This document shows, in pieces, positions 51,454-62,780 of a stretch of DNA of 64,000 nucleotides (position 1 is the first letter of the stretch; the number at the start of each line of letters is the position of its first letter). A program made the position numbers and the translations under genes. The stretch spans positions 244,886,769 through 244,950,768 of the forward strand of contig OW240917.1 of the NCBI GenBank assembly GCA_933207985.1. Reading direction: 5' to 3'. The stretch is from Pelobates cultripes (Eukaryota; Chordata; Amphibia; Anura; Pelobatidae). The notes beneath the pieces were generated by a model. It saw only the letters and a list, made by a program, of their open reading frames with translations. It made no database searches and was not told the origin of the DNA.

Positions 51454-52837
51454 CAAAATTGGCAAAGGAAGAGGCGCTGGGCCGCATGGCTGGCCCTTTC
51501 CGGGACCCGCCTCTCCCTGACATCAGGGTCTCACCGTTAGGCATCGTGCCCAAGAGAGAACCGGGGAAGTTTCGGCTCACCATCTATTGCACCCTCAAGG
51601 GGGCTCGGTAAATGATGATATCGCGGCGGAACTATGCCAGGTTTCATACGCTTCGTTCAATGTGGCGGTGGGCATGGTCAGGGCCTCGGGCCCGGGGCAC
51701 TCATGGCAAAAACCGACATTGAGTCGGCCTTTCGCCTCCTACCGGTTCACCCGGAGTCCCATCATCTCCTGGGTTGTGCATTTGAAGGGCATTATTACGT
51801 GGATATGTGCGATATCCTGTTATTTTGAATGTTTTAGCTCCTTCATGGAATTGGTGGTGAGAGCGGAGTCCGGTTACGACTCCTTGCTTCACTACTTAGA
51901 CGATTTTCTGTGTGTGGGTCCCGCACATTCCCCGATATGCGCGCAGATTTTGCAATCAGTGGCGGACGTGGCCTGTGGGTTCGGTGTTCCGCTGGTGCCC
52001 GACAAAACAGTTGGCCCTTCCCCGTGTTTGTGCTTTCTCAGAATCAAGCTGGATTCTGTTATTGGGGAATGTTGGCTCCCAGTGGACCAATTGACTGATC
52101 TATGGGGGGCGGTGCGGGAGGCGGGCTCCCTATGGAAGATTACGTTACAACGACTTCAATCCCTCTTGGGCAAGTTGAACTTCGCCTGTCGGATCATGCC
52201 TATGGACAGAGTGTTGAACCGGCGCATGGCGGCCGCCACGTTGGAAATATCAAAGCCGTTCCATTTCATCCGCTTGACCAAGGCACTCAGGGAGGATTTG
52301 GCAGTGTGGGCGGTTTTTCTTGATGGGTACAATGGTAGGTCCTACTGGCAGCAGCCAGAGGTAACGAAGGCGGTGCTGCATCTGTTCACGGATGCCGCGG
52401 GTTCATCGGGATTTGGGGCTATCCTGGGGAAGCAATGGTGCACGGAACCTTGGCCTGAAGCATGGTTCGAATCAGGCCTGACCAGGAACATGGCGTTCTT
52501 GGAGCTCTTCCCCATCGTGGTGGCGGTTCATCTTTTGGGGCCGGAACTCAAGGACCGGCGGGTCGTGTTCCACTGTGACAACTTGGGGGTGGTACAGGCC
52601 ATTAATAATTTAACGGCCTCCTCCCCTCTGGTGGTCAGGCTTCTGCGGCGACTCGTATTACGGTGCTTGTCTCTCAATGTGACATGCCGCGCTGTGCACA
52701 TTCCGGGTGTTGTGAATACCACGGCTGACGCTCTCTCTCGTTTTCAATGGCAGGTGTTTCGGTCGGCCACACTGGGAGCAGATATGGAAGGCCTCTCCTG
52801 TCCCAGAGAGCTATGGTCCCTTGGCCTGAGCGAATAA
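51454..52837 (+). pseudogene. N6 reverse transcriptase-RNase H, truncated
   Basis: Starts within RT. A frame change near 51695 and another near 51813 displace motif A (ALMAKTDIESAFRLLPVH lies in a different frame), and the LPMG part of motif B is deleted. Motif C HYLDDF and RNase H (LFTDAAGSSGFG, LELFPIVVA, HCDNLGVV, ADALSRF) then remain open to 52837. Confidence 0.8.
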
Positions 52838-53688
52838 GGGAATGGATACGGTCTTCGGTGTCAGAGGCGACATGGGTCCGGTATGGTAAGGCATGGGGGG
52901 ACTGGGTCGCTCTGGAACAGGATCATGGTGGGTACACCTCTGCCGCTGAAAGGGTTCAGGGTCTTTTGCGCTTGCTCTGGTTCTGGGAGGCTAGCGGGTG
53001 TTCCCCGGCTATCGGGTTTTAGTTTCTGGTTCAACTTAACTCACGTGCCAGACGTTACTAAGGATTGCATGGTTCGGCTTGAGATGCGCGGTTGGTGTAG
53101 GGGTCCGTAAGTGCGGGATTCGCGGAGGCCGGTTTCAGGTGCGCTGCTGCTGGGGATCGTGTCGGTCTTACCCCATGTTTGTTTTTCCACTCTGGAAGCT
53201 CGATTGTTCCTGGTGGCGTTTACTTTTGCCTTTTTTGGGGCTCTCCAGATTGGTGAACTCGTGAGCCCTAGCAGGCGGACTCCAGGGGGTTTGTTTTTCA
53301 ATGATGTGTCCGTGGTGCAGTGCGTTTCTTGGTGCGGCGGTCCAAAACTGACATTTTTGGCAAAGGGGTATGGGTTACCATATGCGCCATCCCTGGATCG
53401 GCGGTTTGCCCAGTCTCGTCCTTTCAATTCTACTGTTCTGGACGTCCGGGTGTCGCGGGCCCGCTGTTGATTCATGGGGATGGTACCTACCTATCTCGCT
53501 ACCAATTTCTCCGGGTCTTTCGGTTGGTGCTTGAGCGGCTTTGGGGGTCACTCCTTCCGGATTGGGGCAGCAACGGAAGCCTCTTGTCTAGTTTTCTCTG
53601 ATCAGGTCATTCAGAGGATTGGTAGGTGGGAATCTGGGAGGTTTTGGGCTTATGTACGCCCTACGCGTCTGATCGGTTTTCTCCACAG
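52813..53688 (+). pseudogene. N6 tyrosine recombinase, disrupted
   Basis: Opens with WPERIREWIRSSVSEATW, then shifts near 53010, has a stop near 53107 and shifts again near 53320 and 53545. The catalytic Arg position reads Gln (FGALQIGELV). SKTD, HSFR, GRWES and the Tyr region (FWAYVR) are still readable. Confidence 0.78.
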
Positions 53689-53690
53689 GG
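53670..53690 (+). other. Candidate 3' splice acceptor before the N6 SGNH domain
   Basis: 'tgatcggttttctccacag' ends at 53688. The exon begins GG in phase 1, as in N2. Confidence 0.5.
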
Positions 53691-54338
53691 CCTGGCCAAC
53701 GGATCTGGCTGATCAGGCATTCCTATATCTACTGGGCCCACCTGAGGGGAAGGGTACGCCCGGGTGGGACGTGGCTTGGAATACCTCAAGAACTGGCGGA
53801 GGTCCGATGGTTCGGGTTCCAGGGCATGAGATGGGGCCAGCTGTTGTCGGAGGTTGTGCAGTTGTCTACTTTGCTAGGGGCCCCGTTAGTGGATGTGTTA
53901 GTGGTGCATCTGGGGGGAAATGATCTGGGGGCGCTGCCTGCTTGGTGCCTGGGGGAACTGATTAGGCGGGATTTAGCGCGCTTGCGTGTTCTGTTCCCGC
54001 AGCTTTGCTTAGTTTGGTCGGGCATAGTGTCCAGGAACTATTGGAGGTGCGCACGTGATCAGGGGGCTATTGAGCACTGCAGGGTAAATATTAATAAGAG
54101 GGTGTCCAAATTTGTGCTCAGTGTCGGGGGTTTGACAGTGCGGCACCGTATCTCCGAACGGGAGGCAGCGAACTATTTTCGCCCGGACGGGGTCCATCTG
54201 ACCGATGTGGGGTTGGACTTATTTAACTTAGCGCTGCAGGATGCACCGGAGCAGGCCATGGCGTTGGTTGGGGGGGTCAAGCACGCTGATTTAGGCTTAA
54301 ATACAGCAGGTGCTAGTGGCGGGTATGGTCCTTGCTGA
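53689..54338 (+). CDS. SGNH hydrolase exon of N6, open
   Basis: Open for about 216 codons from the acceptor to the stop, without an obvious starting ATG near block I. Block I reads LIRHSYIYWA, so the usual Gly before His-Ser is Arg, while the nucleophile Ser is kept. Block III is HLGGNDLG and block V is RPDGVHLTD. Being intact while RT and YR of the same copy are broken is unexpected, though a copy this young could keep one frame by chance. It would be a lipase/esterase-like domain; the substrate is unknown. Confidence 0.7.
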
Positions 54339-54628
54339 ACCAGTTGGGAAAAGGAGTACAGTGGAAGAAGGAATGCTGGGTCTGGTCCCTCCCCTAAACT
54401 CTGGAAATGTTTGGGTATTTGGGCGTGCCCTCCGTGCCAGGAAAGGCGGCCAGGGGTTGGCATGTGGAATTGGAAGGAAAAGGTGAAGGCCAGGTATCTT
54501 GGATGAGGGGGGAAGGGGTACTCTAGAGGGGTTATGGTCCGGTTGGCAAGGACGAGTTTGAGTTATATCATGCTCATATCTATTAAGGATAGTAATGGTT
54601 GGTTTATATATATGCTTGTTAATTTATA

Positions 54629-54641
54629 AATAAAGCTGTGG
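54629..54641 (+). terminator. Poly(A) signal AATAAAGCTGTGG (N6)
   Basis: 13-mer shared across families. As it lies in ada intron 1 on the sense strand, it could cause premature polyadenylation. Confidence 0.6.
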
Positions 54642-54867
54642 CCTGTTTATACCACAATTATGTTTTTTGGTCTTAATTGGGGGAGCGGGTTGGTGAGTAT
54701 AATGGGTCGCACCACACAATAACCACTACCTACACACATGAAGCTTTTCCTGGCCATTGGCACTGTCAGAATGTAATCCACCTTCCTGGTTAAAAGTGAT
54801 TAATGACTGAAGTCTTTCAAAATTCAAGTTACTGATAAAGAGGTGTGAGAAGAATTTAGTGCTAGAG

Positions 54868-55593
54868 CAGTGGTGTATTTAGGATTTGTGCTGCCCTAGG
54901 CGGGACGGTGCTTAGGCACCCCCCCAATTTAAATTTTCCCTACCCCTTCCTGTCAAGGCCGCACTTTGACTGACAGACGCTCACTCACTGACAGACGCAC
55001 ACACTCACTGATAGATGCATACACTCATTGACAGACACACACACTCATATACACTGACAAACAATGACATACACACACTCATTGATTTGACACACTGATA
55101 GACAGACATACACTATTACGCGGACACACACTGACCGACACACACACACACATTCACTGACACACACACACACTTCCCCCACTCACAATTATTATATATT
55201 TTTTCATTTAAATTGAAATCCACTCAGCCTCCCTACTTTTGGGATAGCTGGGTGGATTTTTCACCTGGGGTCCAGTGGGGCTGCTGGGCAGGGAGGTGGC
55301 CGGACATGCAGGTGGTCGGGCAGGTGGCGAGGGAGCTGCAGAGTGATTCCGGGAGCCGGAATATGACGAATATGGCGGCTCCTGGCATTACCGCGGGTCG
55401 CACAAAGGAGCAGAGAACTCCGGGGAAAGTGCTCCCTCGCCGCCCGCCCGGGGGAGTCCAAAGGTGGCCAGCCAGCTAGCTCTTGGACTCCCATAAAACG
55501 AGGAAAACAAGGTATTTGCCTAGGCATTTGGGGGTGCCGATTTTTGCCACCCAAGGCAAATGCCTTGTTTGCCTCGCGGTAGACACATCCCTG
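54868..55593. mobile_element. hAT-like non-autonomous element with 8-bp duplication
   Basis: Ends begin CAGTGGTGTATTTAGG and, on the other strand, CAGGGATGTGTCTACC. Flanks 'tgctagag' (54860-54867) and 'ggctagag' (55594-55601) match at 7 of 8 positions. It contains a (CACACT)-type simple repeat at 54965-55185. No transposase. Confidence 0.65.
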
Positions 55594-55949
55594 GGCTAGA
55601 GCACTGGATGTTAGATAATGTTCTCAATTTATATTGGATCATCTTTAGAAATAGAAGCCCATAGTATTAAATAGTAGACGTACGGGATAACACACTCACC
55701 AAATAACCCAGGTGCTCTGAAGCCAGGACGACCAGGACTCCTTTCCAAGATATGCAGAATAAATAACGGTTCAGACACTCCAGGATAACAAAAATAGCAG
55801 CTTTATTGGGGAAGCTTGATAAAAACCCAACACGTTGCTGCTTTTGCCCCGATAATGGTGCAATTTTTGTTATCCCGGAGTGCCTGTACCGTTATTTATT
55901 CTGTAAAGCATTAAATGGGTATTATATCAGCAGAGAAATATCCCGTAAA

Positions 55950-56084
55950 GCAGTGTTCTCCAACCCAGTCCTCGTGGACCACCAACAGTCCAGGATTTAT
56001 GTATTTCCCTGTTTTATTCCAATGGAGATACTGATAAAACCTGGAGTGTTGGTGGTCCATGAGGACTGGGTTGGAGAACACTGC
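55950..56084. mobile_element. Short hAT-like MITE, nearly palindromic
   Basis: Inverted ends CAGTGTTCTCCAACCCAGTC; flanks 'ccgtaaag' and 'ctgtaaag' (7 of 8 match). Located in ada intron 1. Confidence 0.65.
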
Positions 56085-56262
56085 TGTAAAGGACATCTAC
56101 ATCTCAGTGCATAATAGCAACAGACGTTTCGGTTGTAACCTCCAGCAACCACAAGTTTTCTGAATGGAAGGCTAAATGTTTTTGTTTTGCCATTGAACTG
56201 GTTTAAGTAAATTCCCCCCAATCACTCTAACTCTGAAACGGTTTATAACTTTGTTCCTGCAG

Positions 56263-56324
56263 GTGGAATTGCATGTTCACTTGGATGCGACCATAAGACC
56301 AGAAACTATCTTGTATTTTGCCAA
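56263..56324 (+). CDS. ada: Adenosine deaminase exon 2
   Basis: 62 bp, the same length as human ADA exon 2 as I know it, flanked by 'tgcag' and 'gtaagt'. It encodes VELHVHLDATIRPETILYFA plus two bases of the next codon. The HVH motif supplies two zinc-ligand histidines (His15 and His17 in human numbering), and the Asp of HLD is kept. The residue after Asp, Gly in human ADA, is Ala here. Confidence 0.92.
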
Positions 56325-56802
56325 GTAAGTTATTTGTCTTGGACTGTATACTCAGCAGCATGTTATTTATATTATAGGCTCTACCCAAAGTTGTAGTGAG
56401 ACTGTTGCTTAGAATGTCCCTTTAAGTATCAGAGATAACCACCTCGGAGCTCATATGGATTTTCATATAGAGAAAAAAAAATACAACTTACAAATCACAA
56501 TAACCAGAAAACTAAATTGGTGAAAATGTGGGCCAAAAAAAGCGGTGGCTTATTACCAACACAAGGTAACTGCGTTATCTTTTTCTGTATCCATTTAAAG
56601 GCCAACCCAGGAATCTACTATACTTTTTGTAAATTAGCACTTCCTGTCATTTCCAAACGTTCTAACCACCAACTACAAGTCATGCTTATTTGTACTTATC
56701 TTTATGTCAAGTGCCTTCAACTATTTTATCCTCAATGTAGAATACTTGTTTTACTAATTTCTTCTCGCTCTCTCCTTATAGTGCAATATAAAAATAAAGC
56801 CA

Positions 56803-57416
56803 TTAAAGAGACATTAAAGTCACCAAAACAACTTAAGCAGAATTTTTGTGTATAGATCAACCCTCTGCAGTCTCACAGCTTAATTCTCTGGCATTTTAGA
56901 GTGAAATAAATGTTATATCTGTTTATGCAGCCCTAGCCACACCTCCCCTGTCTGTGACTGACACAGCCTGCATGAAAATAAAATGGTTTCATTTTCAATC
57001 AGATGTAACTCACTTTTAAAGTTTTAATCTCCTGCTCTGTAAATTTAACTTTAACTACAAACAGGAGTCTATTAAGCTATTAACAGTGCAGGTGATTAGA
57101 AAGTCTAAATTAAACAGAATTTGCAATAAAGGAAGTGTAAACATTAGATGACTCTTTACAGTAAGTGTTTAGGAAGGCTGTGTAAGTCACATGCAGGTAG
57201 GTGGGACTAGGACTGTATAAACAAAAGTGATTTCACTCCTAAATTAAAAACAAATGTGATGAAGGCTGAACTTGATGGACGCAAGTCTCTTTTCAGCTAT
57301 GTAACTATGTAACTAAATGGCAGAGGATTGTGCATGGAGACTGCAGAGGCATGATCTATACACTGAAACTGCTTCATAAAGCTAAAGTTGTTTTGGTGAC
57401 TGTAGAGTCCCTTTAA
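56803..57416. mobile_element. T2-like MITE in ada intron 2
   Basis: Left end TTAAAGAGACATTAAAGTCA; the right end on the other strand is TTAAAGGGACTCTACAGTCA. Both continue with 'ccaaaacaactt'. A dispersed-repeat phrase 'cttgatggacgcaagtctc' lies inside at about 57268. Confidence 0.65.
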
Positions 57417-57753
57417 CGTATTTAAGGAATACTGCTATATCTTGAATGAACGTATAATTTTTGCCATAACTGGAGAATATATATTTTTCTTGCTTTTCAG
57501 TAATAATGTTATTAACTTGCATAGTGTGCTATGGGTTACTCGAGCAAGAACACGTTAAAGAAGGTTGAAGAAGATTCATAGAAATAAAAAATAAAAAAAA
57601 GTAAAAAAGAAACAACCAAGTAACCAACTAACTGCAACGTAATATACGCATTGCACCCAACCAATGTGTTGGTGTCTAAAGTTTTCCAATAATGCAGTTA
57701 TAACAATATCCAGTACAATTATAACCAAGAGATCATCATCGTTGTTTCCCTAG

Positions 57754-57879
57754 AAAGAAACAGATGGAGATACCAGGTGGAGAGTGTATGGACGGTCTTC
57801 TGGAGAAAGTTGTTTGCAAAACCCCTGGAAACCTCACAGAATTTCTATCCAAATTCAACATTTACATGCCGGCTGTTGC
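57754..57879 (+). CDS. ada: Adenosine deaminase exon 3
   Basis: 126 bp between 'ccctag' and 'gtaagt'. It encodes a segment including GLLEKVV and EFLSKFNIYMPAVA, matching the LPDFLAKFDYYMPAIA region of human ADA; the variable first half is one residue longer than human. It begins and ends in split codons that fit exons 2 and 4. Confidence 0.9.
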
Positions 57880-58902
57880 GTAAGTAAATATTTGTATAGC
57901 ATAGAGGCAGCTGTGTTCCTTTCAAATCACTGTATTTGTAAAACATCTCCGAATGCAGAATATTGGAAGAAAATCAGTTGGCGTGCAAATTTATAGAAAG
58001 AAAGTTTGGCTTGCACACCATAAAAAAAGAAGAGGACCCCAGATTTTGTAAATGGGAGTGAGTTTTTGATAGTGGGAGATCCCGTTGGGTCAGATTAACA
58101 TCTCAAACCGACAACAGTTGATGATAATCTCCACAGTCATTGGACTAGATAATGGAATGTTCTCTTTTCAGAATGTTTGCCCATTGGAATTAAACACTGC
58201 TTTTATTCCCAAATCACAACAGTGCTTACCACGTGTTAGTCCATTTATCGGTCTGTTCCCACCACATATATTAATCTGTCCCACATTAACGTCCTTCATG
58301 TGAAGTCATCATAACCAGACGGGATAGAGGGTTCCATGAGCTCACCTGATATGCCAGGTAAAGGGACCATGTAGGATCACAGGTGGATAAAGTCATAGAA
58401 TATCCTCTTAACTTGCAATCCATATTCTCAAATAGCTGTCAGGATTCTATGCACCCCAAGGTTACCTGATAAGATGAGTTTTCATCCCAGGCATCCTACA
58501 GCGGAAAGATGGTAGGTGCATCGGATCCCTAAAGGACGTAGAAATTATTTTAGAGACTTTGTGAGTGAGGATGGAAAATAAGTGTAGGGGGAGGGAGGCA
58601 AGGCTTTTCCTCAATGGGTGTTTTACCCATTTCTACACCTTGGCAAAGCAACGACTCCTTAGGCAACCATCTATTTCATAGAAAAACACACAGACTCCGA
58701 TAACTTTTACAAAGTGTATATCTGCAATCTAGACTTGAGAAAGGCACATATATGTCGAAATGTTACTCTTTCACTTTGATGGCTGAATAAACCCCCTAAA
58801 TGTATTGCTGGGTATCTTTATTTAAAATTTTTATTGTCTGCAATCTATGTCCATTTAATCAAAACACTGATAATTTTTTTTATTTTTTTTTAAATCCTTC
58901 AG

Positions 58903-59046
58903 TGGTGATCGTGAGGCAGTAAAAAGGATCGCCTATGAGTTTGTGGAGACGAAAGCCAACGAAGGAGTTATTTATGTAGAGGTCAGATACAATCCTCACC
59001 TCTTTGCCAACTTTAAAGTGGATCCAATCCCATGGGGACAGAAAGA
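58903..59046 (+). CDS. ada: Adenosine deaminase exon 4
   Basis: 144 bp, the same length as human exon 4 as I know it. It encodes [18 protein letters not shown] followed by [14 protein letters not shown] and ending DPIPWGQKE. Acceptor 'ccttcag', donor GA|GTAAGT. Confidence 0.93.
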
Positions 59047-59916
59047 GTAAGTTTGTGTAAACATTTAAATAAAATAAAATAAAGTTTAAAGTAACAGTGG
59101 GCACTAGAACCATATTGTCTCATTGAATTATAGTGCCTGGAGTCCCCGGCACTGCCCCTCATTCAATGTGAAACAATTTTTGAGCATTTTAACACTCAAT
59201 AAGGGTCCATGGCCACCCACAGTCCAGTTCTTGATATTACACACTTCTTTGTAGTCATACTAGTTCATACCAGCAATGGGCGCTGTGATAGGTTGAAAGC
59301 GGTCAGCTGACACTCTAAACCAATCACAGTCATCCATTGCTGCTCAGGCTAATGCATCCTTACTAGCCTAAGAAGCACTGAAGGGATGGACCATTGGGAC
59401 TTTTGTTTAGCATTAAAACAATTTAAAAAAAAAAAAAAAAATTAATTACACGCACATGAAAACAAAAGAAAAATGTATAAAATTAAAAAGCCCACCATGT
59501 ATAATCCATTGTACCAATGTCGGAGCAACACAAGAGGTAAGGCCTCGGTGGTTGTTAAACGAGAGAGCCCACAAATTGCCTCCTTTCTCCTCAGGTAATG
59601 CTGTGAAGGCTTAAAGAACCCAGTATTCCGTGTGGAAATATTTGGCATAGTTTTCACGGACTATCTATATAGTCCTGTCCTATGGAGGTCTATGTCACAC
59701 CAGTACAAGAGCTCTACCTTTCGTCTACACACTTTGCTAGTCAATTTACTAACAAATGCATAGCACATCATTGACCATTCACCAAAAAAAATCTGCTTAT
59801 GTACCATTAGCACATACAAACATTACCAAGTTTTGGTTTTGATAAACTATAACCGGTTTACGCCAGCTGTGAAAATTTTACAAAATCTCAATTTGTGCTG
59901 TGTGTATCTCCCACAG

Positions 59917-60032
59917 AGGAGACCTTACCCCAGAGGAAGTGGTTAAATTGGTCAACGAAGGACTGAAGGAAGGAGAAAGAGACTTCAACATTAAGGTCAA
60001 GTCAATCCTTTGCTGCCTGCGTCACATGCCAA
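59917..60032 (+). CDS. ada: Adenosine deaminase exon 5
   Basis: 116 bp. It encodes [35 protein letters not shown] and MP, closely matching human ADA. Acceptor 'cccacag', donor 'aagtaaca' (a slightly weak +4/+5). Confidence 0.93.
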
Positions 60033-61213
60033 GTAACATTTACTATTACATTTGTAGCTCTTACAAATAATGTTTGGGTTGTCCATCTCTGCATACGTCT
60101 GCTAAACTCTCAATGGAACAATTAGAGATTAAATCCCTTCATTTTATTCCCCAATATTGCAATCTGGGCATTTGTTAAAACCAATTTTCTGGGTTCTTAT
60201 GGATAAAAGCCATGAATGTGCAGATATGAAATGGAGCAATTTCAAATTAGCAACAAAAGTACAGGAACCTCATCATTTAAAATTAATAAATAATTAAAAA
60301 TATTAATAAAAAAGGTGATATTTTTCAAAAGTGGCCCTAAATTTAGCAGTATGGATTTTAAGAGTTCAATTTGCCATTTATAAGGAATTAAAGAGGACTC
60401 CTGGTCTATTTATTAATTTATGCACTGAAAATTATTTATTCAGGAAAATATTTGTCTTTGAGCAATTTCTAAACTCTTTCAGCACCAATCCAGGGGATAA
60501 TACAGAGTCAGATCAGTGCTTTAGTGGTTATGGTACCAGAAGTCTTTAAATGTTGTTTATCAGTAATCTGTCAAACTGTTAACAGATTAACTCTACTCTT
60601 GGTGTGTTGGGTACTACCACATTATCATACCAACCCATACTAATTTAAGGCAGTGTACACTGGCTGAGAATGTCAGGTGACAGCTGTCAGCTAGTGAATA
60701 CTGTGTAAACCAGGTATGGGTTGGAATGAAATGCAGTATTCAAAGTATTCCACTTTATCAAAACAACTCAGAATGGAATTACCAAGGAGGCCTGACACAG
60801 CAAGATTAGAGCCCGTTTTTAAATGGTTTGGCAGAATACCATCAGATGGTACTCAGGGCTTCTGGCACTATAACCACTACAGAACGCTAGTGATGATGCG
60901 AGAGTGCCCCATTAATAGGTGTTTCAGTTTGAGGCTAATTATGATTACAAAATGTGCTTTTCTTAAATTCTGAAAGTGAAGAGTTTAGTCAGTCAATTTG
61001 CCATGTAGCAATTTTTTTTTTTTTGAGACATTCTATGCGCATACTATGTAAAATAAACCAAAGGTTTACTTAAAGTAAATGCAGGTTAAATCCTTAAAAT
61101 TATACGTGTCTCTGTTAAAGAAATTCTATATATCTATTTTATATGATTTGTGTTATTGTGATGATCTTAAGCCAGGGTGATATTCTTTGAGCTGTTTAGT
61201 GTATTTCCAACAG

Positions 61214-61338
61214 GTTGGTCACCGGAGATCGCAGAGCTCTGCAAAAAGTATCACAATAACACTGTTGTAGCGATTGATCTGGCAGGTGACGAACGTTTGA
61301 AGAGTGAAACAAGTCCTGAACATATGTGGGCTTTTGAG
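61214..61338 (+). CDS. ada: Adenosine deaminase exon 6 (last in window)
   Basis: 125 bp, one codon shorter than my expectation for human. It encodes WSPEIAELCKKY, NNTVVAIDLAGDE (containing the Gly that contacts substrate in ADA) and EHMWAFE, ending in phase 0 at GAG|GTCTGT. The remaining catalytic residues (HAGE, the second zinc histidine and the DD pair) are encoded in exons beyond this window. Confidence 0.92.
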
Positions 61339-61397
61339 GTCTGTATTAATCACCGGCCCTTTATTCTATTTTTGAAAACAAAAAGAACACTATATGT

Positions 61398-62453
61398 CAG
61401 TGATGGCGATCCTATGGCACGCCATAGGTCGTCGGAGGAAGGGAGGGTGCGCTCCGCCAGCGCATCCATAAGGCGGCACAAGTGGCCGCCTTAGGGCGCA
61501 CCGGCCCGGCGGGCGCAAAGCCGGAGTGACCGGCAGGAGGTGAGCGCATAGCGCATAGCGCTCCCTCCTGCCAGGCACTCTATGTAACGAGCGCGCCGCG
61601 GCAAAACTTATATTTCCACATACCGGCGGTGAAAGTAAAAGTACTTCCGCAAAACACCTGTCACAGTACAGAAACTGCTTCCGCAATGCGCTTCGCTGCC
61701 TTACAAAGCCAAAACTCAAAGACACACACCTGAGAAGATAAGAGAAGAGACAACCACAAAGATAGAGACACAAAGGTAGAGAACCTGAGGTAGAGAGAAC
61801 ATAGCGCGTAGAGAAGAGAACACCTGAGATAGAGAGAGACAACACAAGGAAATGAGGAAGGAACAACACAAAGATGATAGAGGAAAGACAACGAGATAGA
61901 AGAACCTGAGGAGAGAGGAGAATGAGGGAAGAGACAACCTATGAGGAGATGAGAAGAAGAGGACAACCACAGAGAGGAGAATGGGGAAAAGAACCTGAGG
62001 AGAGAGATAGGGAAAGGGAACAACCTGAGAAGATAGAGAAGGAACCTGAGAAGATAGAAGGGAGCACAAGGGAAGATAGAGGGAACACAGGGAGAGATAG
62101 AGAGGAAAGAGAACCTGAGGAAGATAGAGAGGAAGAGGAACCTGAGGGAGATAGAGGAGACTGAGAAGATAGAGGACTGAGGAGATAGAGAGGACTGAGG
62201 GGAGTAGAGCAGGGAGATATAGAGGAGAACTTGAGGGAGGGATGGGGAAAGAAAAGCAGTAGGGGGGAGAGGGGGGACGACATACACACAGCACTCCTGC
62301 CCTACACATATCACCCACACAAACATCACCCCACACATATCACCCCACACACAAACACATACACTGTACCCCTCAATGCAGTGTGTGTATTTAGCAGTCT
62401 GTGTGTGTGTACACTCAGCAGTCTGTCTGTGTGTGTGTGTACACTCAGCAGTC

Positions 62454-62488
<35 letters not shown>

Positions 62489-62772
62489 TTAGCATTCTGT
62501 GTGTGTGTGTGTATTTAGCAGACTGTGTACTCAGCAGTCTGTGTGTATTCAGCAGTCTGCTAAATACACATACAGACAGACTGCCGAGCACACACACAAA
62601 CTGCTTAATACACACACAGATGTTAATTAGTTCGGACAACTGTATGAGTTGTTTTTTCTAAACTTAAACCTCAATATTCAGGTTTAATTGCCATTTTGGC
62701 ACTTTGAGGAAAAAAAAAATTGGCATGTATTACGGTTTGGGCACTCAGGCTCAAAAAGGTTCGCCATCACTG
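61398..62772. mobile_element. hAT-like element in ada intron 6 with exact 8-bp duplication
   Basis: Both ends read CAGTGATGGCGA on their own strands, flanked by a perfect 'ctatatgt' duplication (61390-61397 and 62773-62780). The interior has an AG-rich tract with 'gagaacctgagg' repeats (61720-62240) and TG/CA microsatellites (62280-62620). Open frames inside reflect these repeats. No transposase was recognised. Confidence 0.8.
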
Positions 62773-62780
62773 CTATATGT

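Larger units (their letters stand above)
51454..54738 (+). mobile_element. 5'-truncated Ngaro-like element N6 in ada intron 1
   Basis: Same family as N2: RT begins abruptly at the equivalent of N2 position 16705, and similarity ends with 'ctacctacacaca'. Same strand as ada. RT and YR are damaged, while the SGNH exon is open. Single 3' segment, no A2-B2. Poly(A) motif at 54629. Confidence 0.82.

Noticed and set aside
58085..58303. Small + strand frame in ada intron 3
   Set aside because: It has no similarity to ADA, and the splice pattern of exons 3 and 4 is complete without it.
61390..62661. Ser/Leu/Phe-rich and Cys/Val-rich open frames in ada intron 6
   Set aside because: They are translations of AG-rich repeats and TG microsatellites inside the hAT-like element.
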